This document shows, piece by piece, positions 1-8,401 of a stretch of 64,000 bases of DNA. How positions within the stretch are numbered: position 1 is the first letter of the stretch; each line of letters opens with the position of its first letter. The position numbers were made by a program, and so were the translations under genes. The notes below the pieces were generated by a model. It ran no database searches, was not told the origin of the DNA, and saw only the letters and a program-made list of their open reading frames with translations. The stretch spans positions 124,001 to 188,000 of the forward strand of contig CANKZJ010000001.1 in NCBI GenBank assembly GCA_947488605.1, read 5' to 3'. The DNA is from an uncultured Paracoccaceae bacterium (GTDB lineage Bacteria > Pseudomonadota > Alphaproteobacteria > Rhodobacterales > Rhodobacteraceae).

Positions 1-718
1 CGGTAATCCTGCCTTGACCAATGCCTTCGGTAATCGAGTTTCCGGCAGGCGGCACTTTGTCAGTGTAAAGCTTATAAAGCCCTGAGCCGTCGGGATCAGA
101 AATGCCGACTTTCACACCCTTCGGCTGGAGTACTTGGCCAACACCTGCCAACGTGCCACCTGATCCGCAAGCGCAAGTAAACCCGTCAACCTTTCCCTCC
201 GTTTGTTCCCAAATTTCAGGGCCAGTCGTCTCGATATGCGCCTGCCTATTCGCCGTATTGTCAAATTGGTTGGCCCAAATTGCACCGTTCGGCTCGCTTT
301 CATTCAGCGCAGCCGCCAACCGCCCGGAATACTTCACATAGTTGTTGGGATTGGCGTAAGGCACCGCTGGCACTTCGACCAATTGGGCACCAGCGACGCG
401 GATCATATCCTTCTTCTCCTGGCTTTGCGTCTCGGGGATCACAATCACCGTCTTAAAGCCCATTGAGGCCCCAACAAGCGCCAGTCCAATGCCGGTGTTA
501 CCGGCGGTCCCTTCAACGATTGTCCCGCCCGGTTTCAGATCACCGCGCGCGATGGCATCCTTTATCATATAAAGTGCGGCACGATCCTTAACGGACTGAC
601 CAGGGTTCAAGAACTCGGCTTTGCCAAGAATGGTGCACCCCGTGGCCTCGGACGCGGCACGCAGCTTGATCAACGGTGTATTTCCGACAGCGTCAGCAAG
701 GTCATTCTTTATGGTCAT
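1..718 (-). CDS. cysK: Cysteine synthase (O-acetylserine sulfhydrylase), 3' end cut by window edge
   Basis: PLP enzyme that makes cysteine from O-acetylserine and sulfide in the cytoplasm. About 239 codons are visible from the ATG at 718; the C-terminus lies outside the window. Seen: NTPLIKL at residues 13-19, the probable PLP lysine K44 in SVKDRA, the phosphate and substrate loop TAGNTG at 71-76 (family consensus TSGNTG) and the glycine-rich GSGGTLAGVG loop that holds the PLP phosphate. It is the last visible gene of a minus-strand run trgA-trgB-cysK. The same trio is known from Rhodobacter sphaeroides, where the locus contributes to tellurite resistance, so the gene may serve thiol supply under oxyanion stress as well as biosynthesis. 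A CysM-type substrate preference cannot be excluded. Confidence 0.93.
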   Translation of the reverse strand, partial: MTIKNDLADAVGNTPLIKLRAASEATGCTILGKAEFLNPGQSVKDRAALYMIKDAIARGDLKPGGTIVEGTAGNTGIGLALVGASMGFKTVIVIPETQSQEKKDMIRVAGAQLVEVPAVPYANPNNYVKYSGRLAAALNESEPNGAIWANQFDNTANRQAHIETTGPEIWEQTEGKVDGFTCACGSGGTLAGVGQVLQPKGVKVGISDPDGSGLYKLYTDKVPPAGNSITEGIGQGRIT

Positions 719-797
719 TACAAAGCCCTTTCATATCTTGAGTTCTGTGTAGGTCCCCAATTGCATGACTACAAGACATCCTACGCGCCCCTGGCGG

Positions 798-1913
798 CTA
801 GCGCGCAAGGCGTAACCGATCACGGTGACGCAAAAGCCAATGCAGCAAGAACAGTGCAGGACCGGTGGCAATCTCACCACTATCGGCCAGTGCAAGCGCC
901 TCGTCAAAAGACATTGGATGCAATCGCAAATCCTCACCCTCTTGCGGCAAGCCACCCAAATATGTCTGAGACTGCGCAATGTCGCAAAGCCCGACAAATG
1001 TGTAGAAATAGTCGGTGCTGCCGCCCGGCGAGACATAAAACTGGCCCGCGGGCTCAAGCGTTGTGATCGCAAGCCCGGCCTCTTCTTGCGCTTCGCGGCG
1101 GGCCGTTTGCTCGGGTGCCTCTCGTGCGTCAATGATCCCCGCGACAGGTTCAAGCATCCATGGGTTTGGATCATGGCGCAAACGCGGCCCCATACGGGCC
1201 TGCTCGACCAAAACCACGCGGTCGCGGACTGGATCATATGGCAGGACAATCGCGGCATCGACACCTATGAAACCCTCACGCACAAGGCGGCCAGATCGAC
1301 CGCCATCAAAAGTGCGGTGTTCGACATCTGCGCTCAGGAACCGAAAAAACGCACCGGCGGTTGGCCCAGTCAATTCAGCATCAAAATCACCGTCTTTCGC
1401 GAGATATCGCCGTGTCGCGGGTGCCGCAGCAGCACGGTGCTTGGACCAAGCGCGCGCTTCAATCATTCCCCACATACCACGCAGCTTTTCAGGCGTCGGC
1501 AACGGATCAAGTGTGAATATCTCTTGGGCGGCAAGAATTGCAGGCGCGAGGTGCCCCGCCTCCCAATCATCCAAGGACCACTCCCAATTCCCGACGGCAA
1601 GACCATCGGGAGGCATGTAGCACTGAGCTGAAGTCAGACCGTTATCTGTTTTGACTTCAATGGTTTGGCGCGGATAGTCGAATGCACCTTCATACAAATC
1701 AAGACGAGACACTTGTTCGGGTGTGAGGTCTTTCCAGATAAGACCTTGCGCTGTAGCGCCCGACTGTTTTTCAATAAATGGCACGACATTGTCGGCAATA
1801 GGCCGCACTGCATATTCGGCTAAAATAGCAGGGCTGGAATGCAGCACACCGGGTCCGGCAACCGTTGCCATCAACGCATGTGACTTCAGCGTCCCGTAAA
1901 CGAAAATGTCCAT
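798..1913 (-). CDS. trgB: TrgB-like protein: gamma-glutamylcyclotransferase-like domain fused to Nudix hydrolase
   Basis: A 371-residue two-domain protein. The N-terminal part (about 1-110) begins VYGTLK, the hallmark of the AIG2/GGCT-like fold. The C-terminal part (about 210-360) carries a complete Nudix box from G259 to G280, with E265, R273-E274 and E277-E278 in the correct spacing. It resembles ADP-ribose pyrophosphatases, so hydrolysis of an ADP-sugar or similar nucleotide is the likely activity; the substrate is inferred. The fusion matches TrgB of the tellurite-resistance locus of Rhodobacter sphaeroides. The ATG at 1913 lies 3 nt after the trgA stop codon, so the two genes are probably translated together. 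The exact role in tellurite resistance is unknown. Confidence 0.88.
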   Translation of the reverse strand: MDIFVYGTLKSHALMATVAGPGVLHSSPAILAEYAVRPIADNVVPFIEKQSGATAQGLIWKDLTPEQVSRLDLYEGAFDYPRQTIEVKTDNGLTSAQCYMPPDGLAVGNWEWSLDDWEAGHLAPAILAAQEIFTLDPLPTPEKLRGMWGMIEARAWSKHRAAAAPATRRYLAKDGDFDAELTGPTAGAFFRFLSADVEHRTFDGGRSGRLVREGFIGVDAAIVLPYDPVRDRVVLVEQARMGPRLRHDPNPWMLEPVAGIIDAREAPEQTARREAQEEAGLAITTLEPAGQFYVSPGGSTDYFYTFVGLCDIAQSQTYLGGLPQEGEDLRLHPMSFDEALALADSGEIATGPALFLLHWLLRHRDRLRLAR

Positions 1914-1916
1914 GTT

Positions 1917-2357
1917 CTAGGGGAAACGCTGTCCGAAAAACTCTGTGACCCAAGCGCAGACAACACCACCGATCACAAGCGTTGCAATGAATGGGATATC
2001 GTAAAACAGCACGCTAAATTCCAGCATTTGTTGGAAGATATTCACAAGCGCATCCATTGCACCATCATATTGAAGGCGCATGGCGTTCGTGAACATCTGA
2101 TTGAATGCGACGACAAAAAGCATACAAAATCCGATGACAAAGCTGCATGTCAGACCAATGCCAATCGCTGGGTTATACCCCCGCCCTGCCCGACCCCCGC
2201 AGACCTTCCAGCCTACGACCAGACCCACAACCGCCGCGATAGGCACCCAATATGTTGGCGCATTTGATTCCGGGAAAAACGGAATGGATAAGCCTGCGAT
2301 ATACCATCCAAACAGTGCGAAAATAATGGCTCCGGCAAGGCGTCCAGCTGTAGGCAT
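1917..2357 (-). CDS. trgA: TrgA family inner-membrane protein (tellurite resistance)
   Basis: Small 146-residue integral membrane protein with four hydrophobic stretches at about 7-27, 36-55, 67-92 and 114-138. It has no recognisable enzymatic motif. Assignment to TrgA rests on size, topology and position directly upstream of a TrgB-like Nudix fusion and cysK, which is the order known from Rhodobacter sphaeroides. It lies 32 bp downstream of cfa on the same strand, so cfa-trgA-trgB-cysK may be one transcript. The mechanism is not established for the family; a membrane or transport role in oxyanion stress is inference. Confidence 0.82.
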   Translation of the reverse strand: MPTAGRLAGAIIFALFGWYIAGLSIPFFPESNAPTYWVPIAAVVGLVVGWKVCGGRAGRGYNPAIGIGLTCSFVIGFCMLFVVAFNQMFTNAMRLQYDGAMDALVNIFQQMLEFSVLFYDIPFIATLVIGGVVCAWVTEFFGQRFP

Positions 2358-2389
2358 CTTATGCGTCCTCTTTTAGACGCGCCGCCCTG

Positions 2390-3598
2390 CTATGCGGTCC
2401 GCGTCACGGTAATCTGTGTCACGTCGCAGTTTCGGCTATCGAAAGTCGCGGCACAAGAGGTCAGATAAAAATCCCACATCCGTCTAAAACGATCGTCAAA
2501 GCCCAATGCCGAGATCTCATCCCACTTTTCGTTGAATGTCTCGTGCCAGCGGCGCAAAGTTTGACCATAGCTTAAGCCGAATTCGACAGAACCTGCAACA
2601 TTTAAACCAGCCTTTTCAACCTCTTGACGCAAGACGGTTGGGCTTGGCAACATGCCTCCGGGGAAAATGTATTTCTGGATGAAATCAACACCCTTGCTGT
2701 AACTTTCCCAGCGTTCGTCTTTGACAGTGATAATTTGAAGTGTTGCGTTCTTGCCCGGTTTCAGGCGCTCACGGACAGTTTCAAAGTAGGTTGGCCAGTA
2801 TTGCTGTCCGACAGCTTCGAACATCTCAATGCTGGCAATGCCATCATAGACACCTTTTTCGTCACGATAATCCTGCATTTTGATCTCGACCATATCGGAC
2901 AGACCAGCTTTTTGCATGCGCGCAACGGCATAGTCATGCTGTTCTTGGCTGATTGTCAGACCAGTCACCTTGATCCCACGCTCTTTGGCTGCGTATTCCG
3001 CAAACCCGCCCCACCCGCAGCCGATCTCAAGCACATGGTCGCCCTCTTTGGCGCCCATTTGATCTACCATGCTGGCGTATTTTGCAGTTTGCGCGACCTC
3101 GGTGCTTTCTTGTCCGGTTTCGAAGATCGCCGATGAATACGTCATCGTGTCGTCCAACCAGAGGCCATAGAATTCGTTGCCCAGATCATAGTGATAGCTG
3201 ATGTTCTTGCGCGCTTGGCTTTTGGAGTTTCGCTGCATCCAGAACCGCAGACGCTCGTAGGCGCGGATCAACTTTTGTGCAGGAAACCCGTCATAGATAT
3301 GATCCGCGTCATCATGCATGAAATCCATCACAGCCATCAGATCAGGCGTCGTCCACCACCCTTCAAGATAGGCTTCTGAAAAACCCATATCGCCTTCGCG
3401 CACGGTGCGGGAGAAAAGATCATCGTTGTGAATATGGACTTCGGCGACATGACCCGGCTCGGGCCCCTCAGCACGGAAGTGGCGACCGTCTGGAAGAATG
3501 ATATCGATGCGACCTTTCTTCAGGTCTTTCACTTGGTCAAATACACGCGAAAAGTAACGTGGCAGCCCGGTTTGGCCCTGAGTACTGGTAAGGATCAT
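2390..3598 (-). CDS. cfa: Cyclopropane-fatty-acyl-phospholipid synthase family methyltransferase
   Basis: SAM-dependent enzyme that methylenates unsaturated acyl chains of membrane phospholipids; 402 residues, normal for the family. The SAM-binding motif VLEIGCGWGG is at 189-198. It is preceded by the Cfa signatures HYDLGNEFYGLWLD (136-149) and MTYSSAIF (152-159), which shape the lipid and bicarbonate site. The start ATG at 3598 has a GGAAGA ribosome-binding site. In Rhodobacter sphaeroides a cfa gene and a photolyase gene both belong to the sigma-E/ChrR singlet-oxygen response, and here the photolyase gene lies 125 bp upstream on the same strand. I could not find a convincing sigma-E promoter in that gap. 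Some family members make other methylated fatty acids, so the exact product is uncertain. Confidence 0.92.
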   Translation of the reverse strand: MILTSTQGQTGLPRYFSRVFDQVKDLKKGRIDIILPDGRHFRAEGPEPGHVAEVHIHNDDLFSRTVREGDMGFSEAYLEGWWTTPDLMAVMDFMHDDADHIYDGFPAQKLIRAYERLRFWMQRNSKSQARKNISYHYDLGNEFYGLWLDDTMTYSSAIFETGQESTEVAQTAKYASMVDQMGAKEGDHVLEIGCGWGGFAEYAAKERGIKVTGLTISQEQHDYAVARMQKAGLSDMVEIKMQDYRDEKGVYDGIASIEMFEAVGQQYWPTYFETVRERLKPGKNATLQIITVKDERWESYSKGVDFIQKYIFPGGMLPSPTVLRQEVEKAGLNVAGSVEFGLSYGQTLRRWHETFNEKWDEISALGFDDRFRRMWDFYLTSCAATFDSRNCDVTQITVTRTA

Positions 3599-3723
3599 CT
3601 ATCTTCCTGTCGTCTATTCTTCTTAGCGCCTCTGAAAGCGCAGTTTGTTCTCACTGTAGTTAACCTTTGGTACGTTGAAGTCACGGAAAACGTTCAATTT
3701 CCTTCCAAATGACCTTACGGCAT

Positions 3724-5142
3724 CTAGAATCCACGGTTCTGATAAGCATTCAAGGCACGCTGGCGACCAACATCCGCAGGGACGATCGGGTCAGGGTATT
3801 GGTCGTCGGGGGCCATGTCCCAACTCTGCGGTATCATATCATAATATGACAAAGCTGTCGCACTTGGGCTCTTTGTGCCTTGCGCGATCCACTTTTTGAC
3901 ATACCCGCGATCTTTGTCGAATTTGTCCAATTGCGTGACAGGATTGAACACCCGGAAGTACGGCGTTGCATCCGGCCCCGACCCTGCCGACCACTGCCAG
4001 CCCATCGCATTGCTGCACGGGTCCCAATCGATCAGGCAATCAGCAAACCAATTCAGCCCGATCTTCCAATGGCACAGCAGATGTTTGGTCAAATAAGATG
4101 CCACGATCATGCGTCCACGATTATGCATCGTGCCGGTCACGTACATTTCGCGCATGGCGGCATCGACAAACCGAATGCCTGTGCGGCCCTGTTTCCATGC
4201 TTGCACTTCGGGGTGATCTTCATCTGTGTTCCACGGGAAAGCGTCCCAGTCTTCCTTCCAGTTCCCACTGACGATCCGGGGCGTATGAAACGCGAGATGA
4301 TACGCGAACTCGCGCCAGACAACTTCCTTCAGGAACACCTCCGCATCGCCTTTGCCGTCGTTCAAGGCTTTCCATCCCGCGTGCCAACAAACGCGCGGGC
4401 TGATCTCACCATAGGTAAGGTTCTCGGACAGGCGCGACGTGCCATCCACAGACGGAAGGTCGCGGTTTTTGACGTAGTTGAAGACACGGTTTTCGATAAA
4501 ATCGTCCAAACGGTTCCGCGATGCCGCTTCGCCGACGGTGCAGTTGCTTTTTAGAATAACTGCCCCGCGATGCATTGCGGCATCCATCTGCCAGTCTTTG
4601 ACGTCATCTGATTTAGGCCACACGTCTGGCGTTGGGATCTTACCAGGAATTGGCAATGCCTCCGGGACATCGTTGCCACGTACGTTCTTCCACATAGGTG
4701 TATAGACTTTGTAGAAACCCCCCGTTTTCGTCTCGACGGTCCAAGGTTCAAACAAGACATGGCCCTTAAAGCTCTCGGCCGTGATGCCATCTTCTTTGAG
4801 TGCGGATTTCAAATCTGTGTCGCGCGTCCTGCATTCTGGATCATAGAGGCGCGACCAATAGACCGTATCCGCGCCCGTCTCCTTGATCAGCGCCCGTAGC
4901 GCTGAAACAGCATCACCGCGCCGCAGGATCAGCTGACTGCCCTTGGCTGCAAGCGACTTGCTTAGATCCTCCACTGACAGCCCCAAACGCATCTTGGGGG
5001 CAGCCCCCAGACGCTCGCTCAACTCATCGTAGATAAACACCGGAATAACTGGCCGCCCGGCGGCACAGGCCGCCGTCAGCGCCTCGTGATCGCCCAGACG
5101 CAGATCACGCCGGTACCACATCAAAATGGGGGATTTGCTCAT
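3724..5142 (-). CDS. phrB: Deoxyribodipyrimidine photo-lyase (FAD, class I)
   Basis: Blue-light-driven enzyme that splits cyclobutane pyrimidine dimers in DNA. The 472 residues fit the class I family. The N-terminal alpha/beta antenna domain opens with MWYRRDLRLGDHEAL (from residue 8). The C-terminal half carries the FAD-binding helical core: a run with MHNRGRM, then KHLLCHWKIG, then WFADCLIDWDPCSN and MGWQWSAGSG, with arginine and tryptophan positions typical of photolyases rather than DASH cryptochromes. It is transcribed after the class-V aminotransferase gene with a 30-bp gap, and before cfa. Which antenna chromophore is used cannot be read from the sequence by eye. Confidence 0.94.
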   Translation of the reverse strand: MSKSPILMWYRRDLRLGDHEALTAACAAGRPVIPVFIYDELSERLGAAPKMRLGLSVEDLSKSLAAKGSQLILRRGDAVSALRALIKETGADTVYWSRLYDPECRTRDTDLKSALKEDGITAESFKGHVLFEPWTVETKTGGFYKVYTPMWKNVRGNDVPEALPIPGKIPTPDVWPKSDDVKDWQMDAAMHRGAVILKSNCTVGEAASRNRLDDFIENRVFNYVKNRDLPSVDGTSRLSENLTYGEISPRVCWHAGWKALNDGKGDAEVFLKEVVWREFAYHLAFHTPRIVSGNWKEDWDAFPWNTDEDHPEVQAWKQGRTGIRFVDAAMREMYVTGTMHNRGRMIVASYLTKHLLCHWKIGLNWFADCLIDWDPCSNAMGWQWSAGSGPDATPYFRVFNPVTQLDKFDKDRGYVKKWIAQGTKSPSATALSYYDMIPQSWDMAPDDQYPDPIVPADVGRQRALNAYQNRGF

Positions 5143-5172
5143 CAGACCTCCGCGCAGGGCTGCTTGGCCTGC

Positions 5173-6390
5173 TTACAAGACCTGATCTAGCGCCACCATC
5201 AGGGCGTCAACCTCAGATTTTGTCGTGTAGTGCACGAAACTGACGCGCAAAACGCCTTTTGACAGGTCCACGCCGACTGCGGAAAGCGGGCGCTGTGCGT
5301 AAAAATCGCCGCCACCTGCCATGATACCGTGGGGGGCAAGTTTGGCTGCGGCGGCCTCTGCGTCAGTCTCTAGGGCCATCGCCACTGTGGGTGCACGGCG
5401 CACCGCATCTGCTGGACCAATAAGCCGCACAGAGTTCTTCGCCGACACATAGTCCAGCAACGGTTGCAAAACAGCGACCTCGTGATCGCGCATCAGATCA
5501 TGGGATTTGCGCGCAGCAGCAGCACCGATACCGCCACCATGGTGCACTGACATAGCATCAAGATAATCGGCCATACCGGCACTTGCCGCGACCTGCGCGT
5601 GATCGGGGCCCGCCGGGGTGAAACGATAGTAAAGCGTATCACCGTTGAAATGGTGGCCTTGGTTCGGCAGCTCCATCCCCCAATCTTCACGGATCACCAT
5701 AATGCCTTGGTGCGGGCCATAGGTCTTGTAGGCGCTGAACAGATACACATCGCAGCCCAACGCGGTGACATCGGCAAACCCGTGTGGCGCATAGCTGACG
5801 CCATCGACGACTGTCCGCGCGCCCGCCGCTTTTGCAAGTTTGCAGATGCCTGCAACGTCATTGATCGCGCCGACAACATTGGAACAATGCGGAAAGACGA
5901 CGAGGGCCACATCCTGTTCCAGCAGTTTGGCGAGGTCTTCTGCGTGCAACTCACCCGTCTCTGGATCGATTTGCCATTCAAGGATCGATACACCCTCTTC
6001 GGCCAACCGGCGCCAAGGCCCGCTGTTGGCCTCGTGGTCTTGATTGGTCACAACAATGCTTTGACCCGGCTTGATCCACTTGCGCACTGCTTGCGCCAGC
6101 ACATAAGTGTTCTGGGTCGTTGAGGGGCCAAAAGACACCTCATGTGTCTTCACACCCAACATCTCCGCCAAGCGCGTCCGTGCCTCGTCCATTTCCTCGC
6201 CGCCCAGACGGGACGCGACATAGGGCGCATAGGGCTGCACTTTGCGTTCCGTGTAAAACCGATGCAGACGGTCGATCACCTGACGACAGGTATAAGACCC
6301 ACCCGCGTTTTCAAAAAAGGCTTGGCCTTGCAAAGCAGGTTGATCAAAGGCGGGAAATTGGGCGCGCACCCATGCGATATCTAAATTCAT
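5173..6390 (-). CDS. Cysteine desulfurase-like class V aminotransferase
   Basis: PLP-dependent fold-type I enzyme of the cysteine desulfurase-like group, 405 residues from the ATG at 6390. The PLP lysine is K222 in SAYKTYGPHQ and the PLP-ring aspartate is about D196 in VVDGVSYAPH; ENAGGSY near the N-terminus is the substrate loop. A longer start at 6429 is open but would run through the terminator hairpin at 6405-6440, so the shorter form, beginning MNLDIAWVRAQ, is chosen. The ATG follows that terminator by about 15 nt with no Shine-Dalgarno sequence, which is odd. I see no obvious mobile active-site cysteine loop of the IscS type. The real substrate is unknown; SufS-like desulfuration or another amino-acid elimination is possible. 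It is followed by phrB. Confidence 0.82.
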   Translation of the reverse strand: MNLDIAWVRAQFPAFDQPALQGQAFFENAGGSYTCRQVIDRLHRFYTERKVQPYAPYVASRLGGEEMDEARTRLAEMLGVKTHEVSFGPSTTQNTYVLAQAVRKWIKPGQSIVVTNQDHEANSGPWRRLAEEGVSILEWQIDPETGELHAEDLAKLLEQDVALVVFPHCSNVVGAINDVAGICKLAKAAGARTVVDGVSYAPHGFADVTALGCDVYLFSAYKTYGPHQGIMVIREDWGMELPNQGHHFNGDTLYYRFTPAGPDHAQVAASAGMADYLDAMSVHHGGGIGAAAARKSHDLMRDHEVAVLQPLLDYVSAKNSVRLIGPADAVRRAPTVAMALETDAEAAAAKLAPHGIMAGGGDFYAQRPLSAVGVDLSKGVLRVSFVHYTTKSEVDALMVALDQVL

Positions 6391-6404
6391 AGTGTCATGG
6401 ATAC

Positions 6405-6440
6405 GAAAAAAGCCCCGATGCGCAAGCACCGGGGCTTTTG
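6405..6440 (-). terminator. Rho-independent terminator after the BCCT transporter gene
   Basis: Perfect 10-bp stem (arms 6408-6417 and 6430-6439, AAAAGCCCCG paired with CGGGGCTTTT) with a 12-nt loop. The minus-strand transcript has six Us after the stem. It lies about 20 nt past the BCCT stop and only about 15 nt before the next start codon. Confidence 0.9.
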
Positions 6441-6459
6441 TTTCTTCATATTCGCGCGA

Positions 6460-8142
6460 TTACTCGGCTGGCGTTGCAGCCGCTTGGATTTCTCCATGTG
6501 TGGTTGGCACACCGGCAGCTTCCCGACGTCCATCATTGTAGATCGCCTTGATCAATGAAATGCACATCAGCACCATCACGATCGAGAATGGCAGCGCGCC
6601 AATCACCATCGCGGTTTGAATGGCACTTGTACCACCAGAAATCAGCAATCCAGCCACAACCAGACCTAAGGCAACACCCCAGAACAAGATATGTGGACGC
6701 GCCTTTGGCCCTTCATCGCCCGCCGCGTTGATCGTATTCACGATCAGCACCGCAGAGTCAGCAGAGGTGACAAGGAACGTCATCAACAAGACCACGATCA
6801 TAACCGCCATCGCCCAAGATAGCGCTTGGCTGATCGGCGATAACATGAACTCGGTCATCGCAAAGATCTTGTCGCCATTCGCAGCATCCAAGATCACACC
6901 ACCTGCGGCACCGTTCAACTCAAGGTCAACGGCAGTACCACCAGCCCAAGCGAACCAGACAAAGCACATCAGTGACGGGACGATCATCGCACCCAGCACA
7001 AATTCGCGGATTGTCCGGCCACGCGAGATGCGCGCCAAGAACAAACCAACGAATGGTGCAAATGCGATCCACCAAGCCCAGTAGAACACAGGCCACCAGC
7101 CCTGCCACTGTGCCAGCAAGAAGCTTTCACTACCCTCAACACCGTCAGATTTATACACATTGAAGCTTAGCCCCGGCAGTGCGACCAGATAATCCCAAAT
7201 GCCAACGAAGAACGCCGTAGCACCAAACCAAGTCGCTCCGAAGAGGATGAAGAAACTAAGCAAGGTAATCGACAGCACCATGTTGATATTCGACAGCCAT
7301 TTGATGCCCTTACCAACGCCCGACAAAGCAGAGAGTGTAGATGCGCCCATAATGACAAGCAGGGCCACGATAATGCCGGTCGTTGTGGCCGTACCGTCGT
7401 CCATCGCCAAACCGCCGATGCCAATGCGCGTAAGCCCGGCAACAAACTGTTCCACACCAAAGCCAAGTGTTTGCGCCACACCAAGGATAGTCGCAACAAC
7501 AGCTACGATATCAATGACATGTCCCAGTGTACCCGACAGTGCCTTGCCAAACAGTGGCGTCAGCGCAGATCTGATCGTCAACGGCAAACCGCGGCGATAG
7601 CTGAAGAACGCAAGCGAAAGGCCCGCGACCGCATAACACGCCCAAGCGCCAAGACCCCAGTGCAGGTACGACCACACGTAAGCTGTACGCACGTTGTCGG
7701 CGGCAAGCCCAGTTGTCACACCTTGAATGACAGACGGATTGTTTTGAAAATGTGCGATTGGCTCTGCAACAGCCCAGGTCAACATGCCAACACCGATACC
7801 GGCACCAAACATCATCGAAAACCAAGAGAAGTTCGAGAACTCTGGCGTTTCTCCCGGCTGACCCAGATTAAGTCGACCTGCCGTCGGCCAAAGCGCCAGA
7901 CCCAAGCAAACGATCACAAAGAATGCGACTGTCCAAATATACCAAGACGCAAAGTAATTAAGAATAACAGCATTCCATGCGCCCAGAACTTCGCCAGCCC
8001 ATTCGGGCCACACGATCGCCCAGACGACCAAAACGCTGATAATGATTTTGCTGATAACGGTGACGTTAACGCTGAACCCTCGATAAAAACCGACATCGGC
8101 GGTCTTAATCGGAAGTTCCGATAGAGGAGGTTTTAGTGCCAT
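6460..8142 (-). CDS. BCCT family betaine/choline/carnitine-type transporter (possibly DMSP importer)
   Basis: Secondary transporter of the BCCT family, about 560 residues and 12 membrane segments, importing quaternary or sulfonium compatible solutes with Na+ or H+. Seen: the tryptophan-rich substrate region around WSYLHWGLGAWACY, the conserved YWAWWIAFAPFVGLF segment and the following ARISRGRTIREF loop, which are diagnostic. The reading frame is open up to 8367, but the start at 8142 is preferred. It has an AGGGAA ribosome-binding site and gives a normal cytoplasmic N-terminus, whereas the 75 extra residues upstream are basic and unlike the family. The gene lies 260 bp from acuI and dmdA. In roseobacters BCCT proteins can carry DMSP, so DMSP import is a reasonable inference; glycine betaine or choline are alternatives. 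Confidence 0.93.
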   Translation of the reverse strand: MALKPPLSELPIKTADVGFYRGFSVNVTVISKIIISVLVVWAIVWPEWAGEVLGAWNAVILNYFASWYIWTVAFFVIVCLGLALWPTAGRLNLGQPGETPEFSNFSWFSMMFGAGIGVGMLTWAVAEPIAHFQNNPSVIQGVTTGLAADNVRTAYVWSYLHWGLGAWACYAVAGLSLAFFSYRRGLPLTIRSALTPLFGKALSGTLGHVIDIVAVVATILGVAQTLGFGVEQFVAGLTRIGIGGLAMDDGTATTTGIIVALLVIMGASTLSALSGVGKGIKWLSNINMVLSITLLSFFILFGATWFGATAFFVGIWDYLVALPGLSFNVYKSDGVEGSESFLLAQWQGWWPVFYWAWWIAFAPFVGLFLARISRGRTIREFVLGAMIVPSLMCFVWFAWAGGTAVDLELNGAAGGVILDAANGDKIFAMTEFMLSPISQALSWAMAVMIVVLLMTFLVTSADSAVLIVNTINAAGDEGPKARPHILFWGVALGLVVAGLLISGGTSAIQTAMVIGALPFSIVMVLMCISLIKAIYNDGRREAAGVPTTHGEIQAAATPAE

Positions 8143-8347
8143 GATTGTTTCCCTGTTGGCTATTATTGTCCGCCTATTTTGACGGATCGTGCGACATACT
8201 AACCCGAAAATGCGCCACAATGTCACCTTGAAACGACGCTGCAAGCGCGAGAAAGTATTTGCAAGTGCAGCATTACGGGGGATTTCGCAGGTATTCCATA
8301 ATCTGCGTCCCAACTCAGACACAGTTTGATTGACGCCAAAAAGGCAA

Positions 8348-8380
8348 CAAAAAAGGGCCGCCCCCAACAGGACGGCCCAT
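8348..8380 (-). terminator. Terminator downstream of acuI
   Basis: Stem GGGCCG/CGGCCC (8355-8360 with 8373-8378), followed on the minus strand by a run of six Us. It begins 24 nt after the acuI stop codon and separates the dmdA-acuI unit from the BCCT gene. Confidence 0.85.
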
Positions 8381-8401
8381 CAAAAATCACGGTGTTGGAG
8401 G

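Noticed and set aside
3599-3723. Sigma-E (singlet-oxygen) or EcfG promoter upstream of cfa
   Set aside because: I could not find a -35/-10 pair with correct spacing; GGAA and CGTT strings present are too close together.
8143-8367. 75-codon N-terminal extension of the BCCT transporter
   Set aside because: The extension has no family similarity, and the ATG at 8142 has a good ribosome-binding site and the normal N-terminus.
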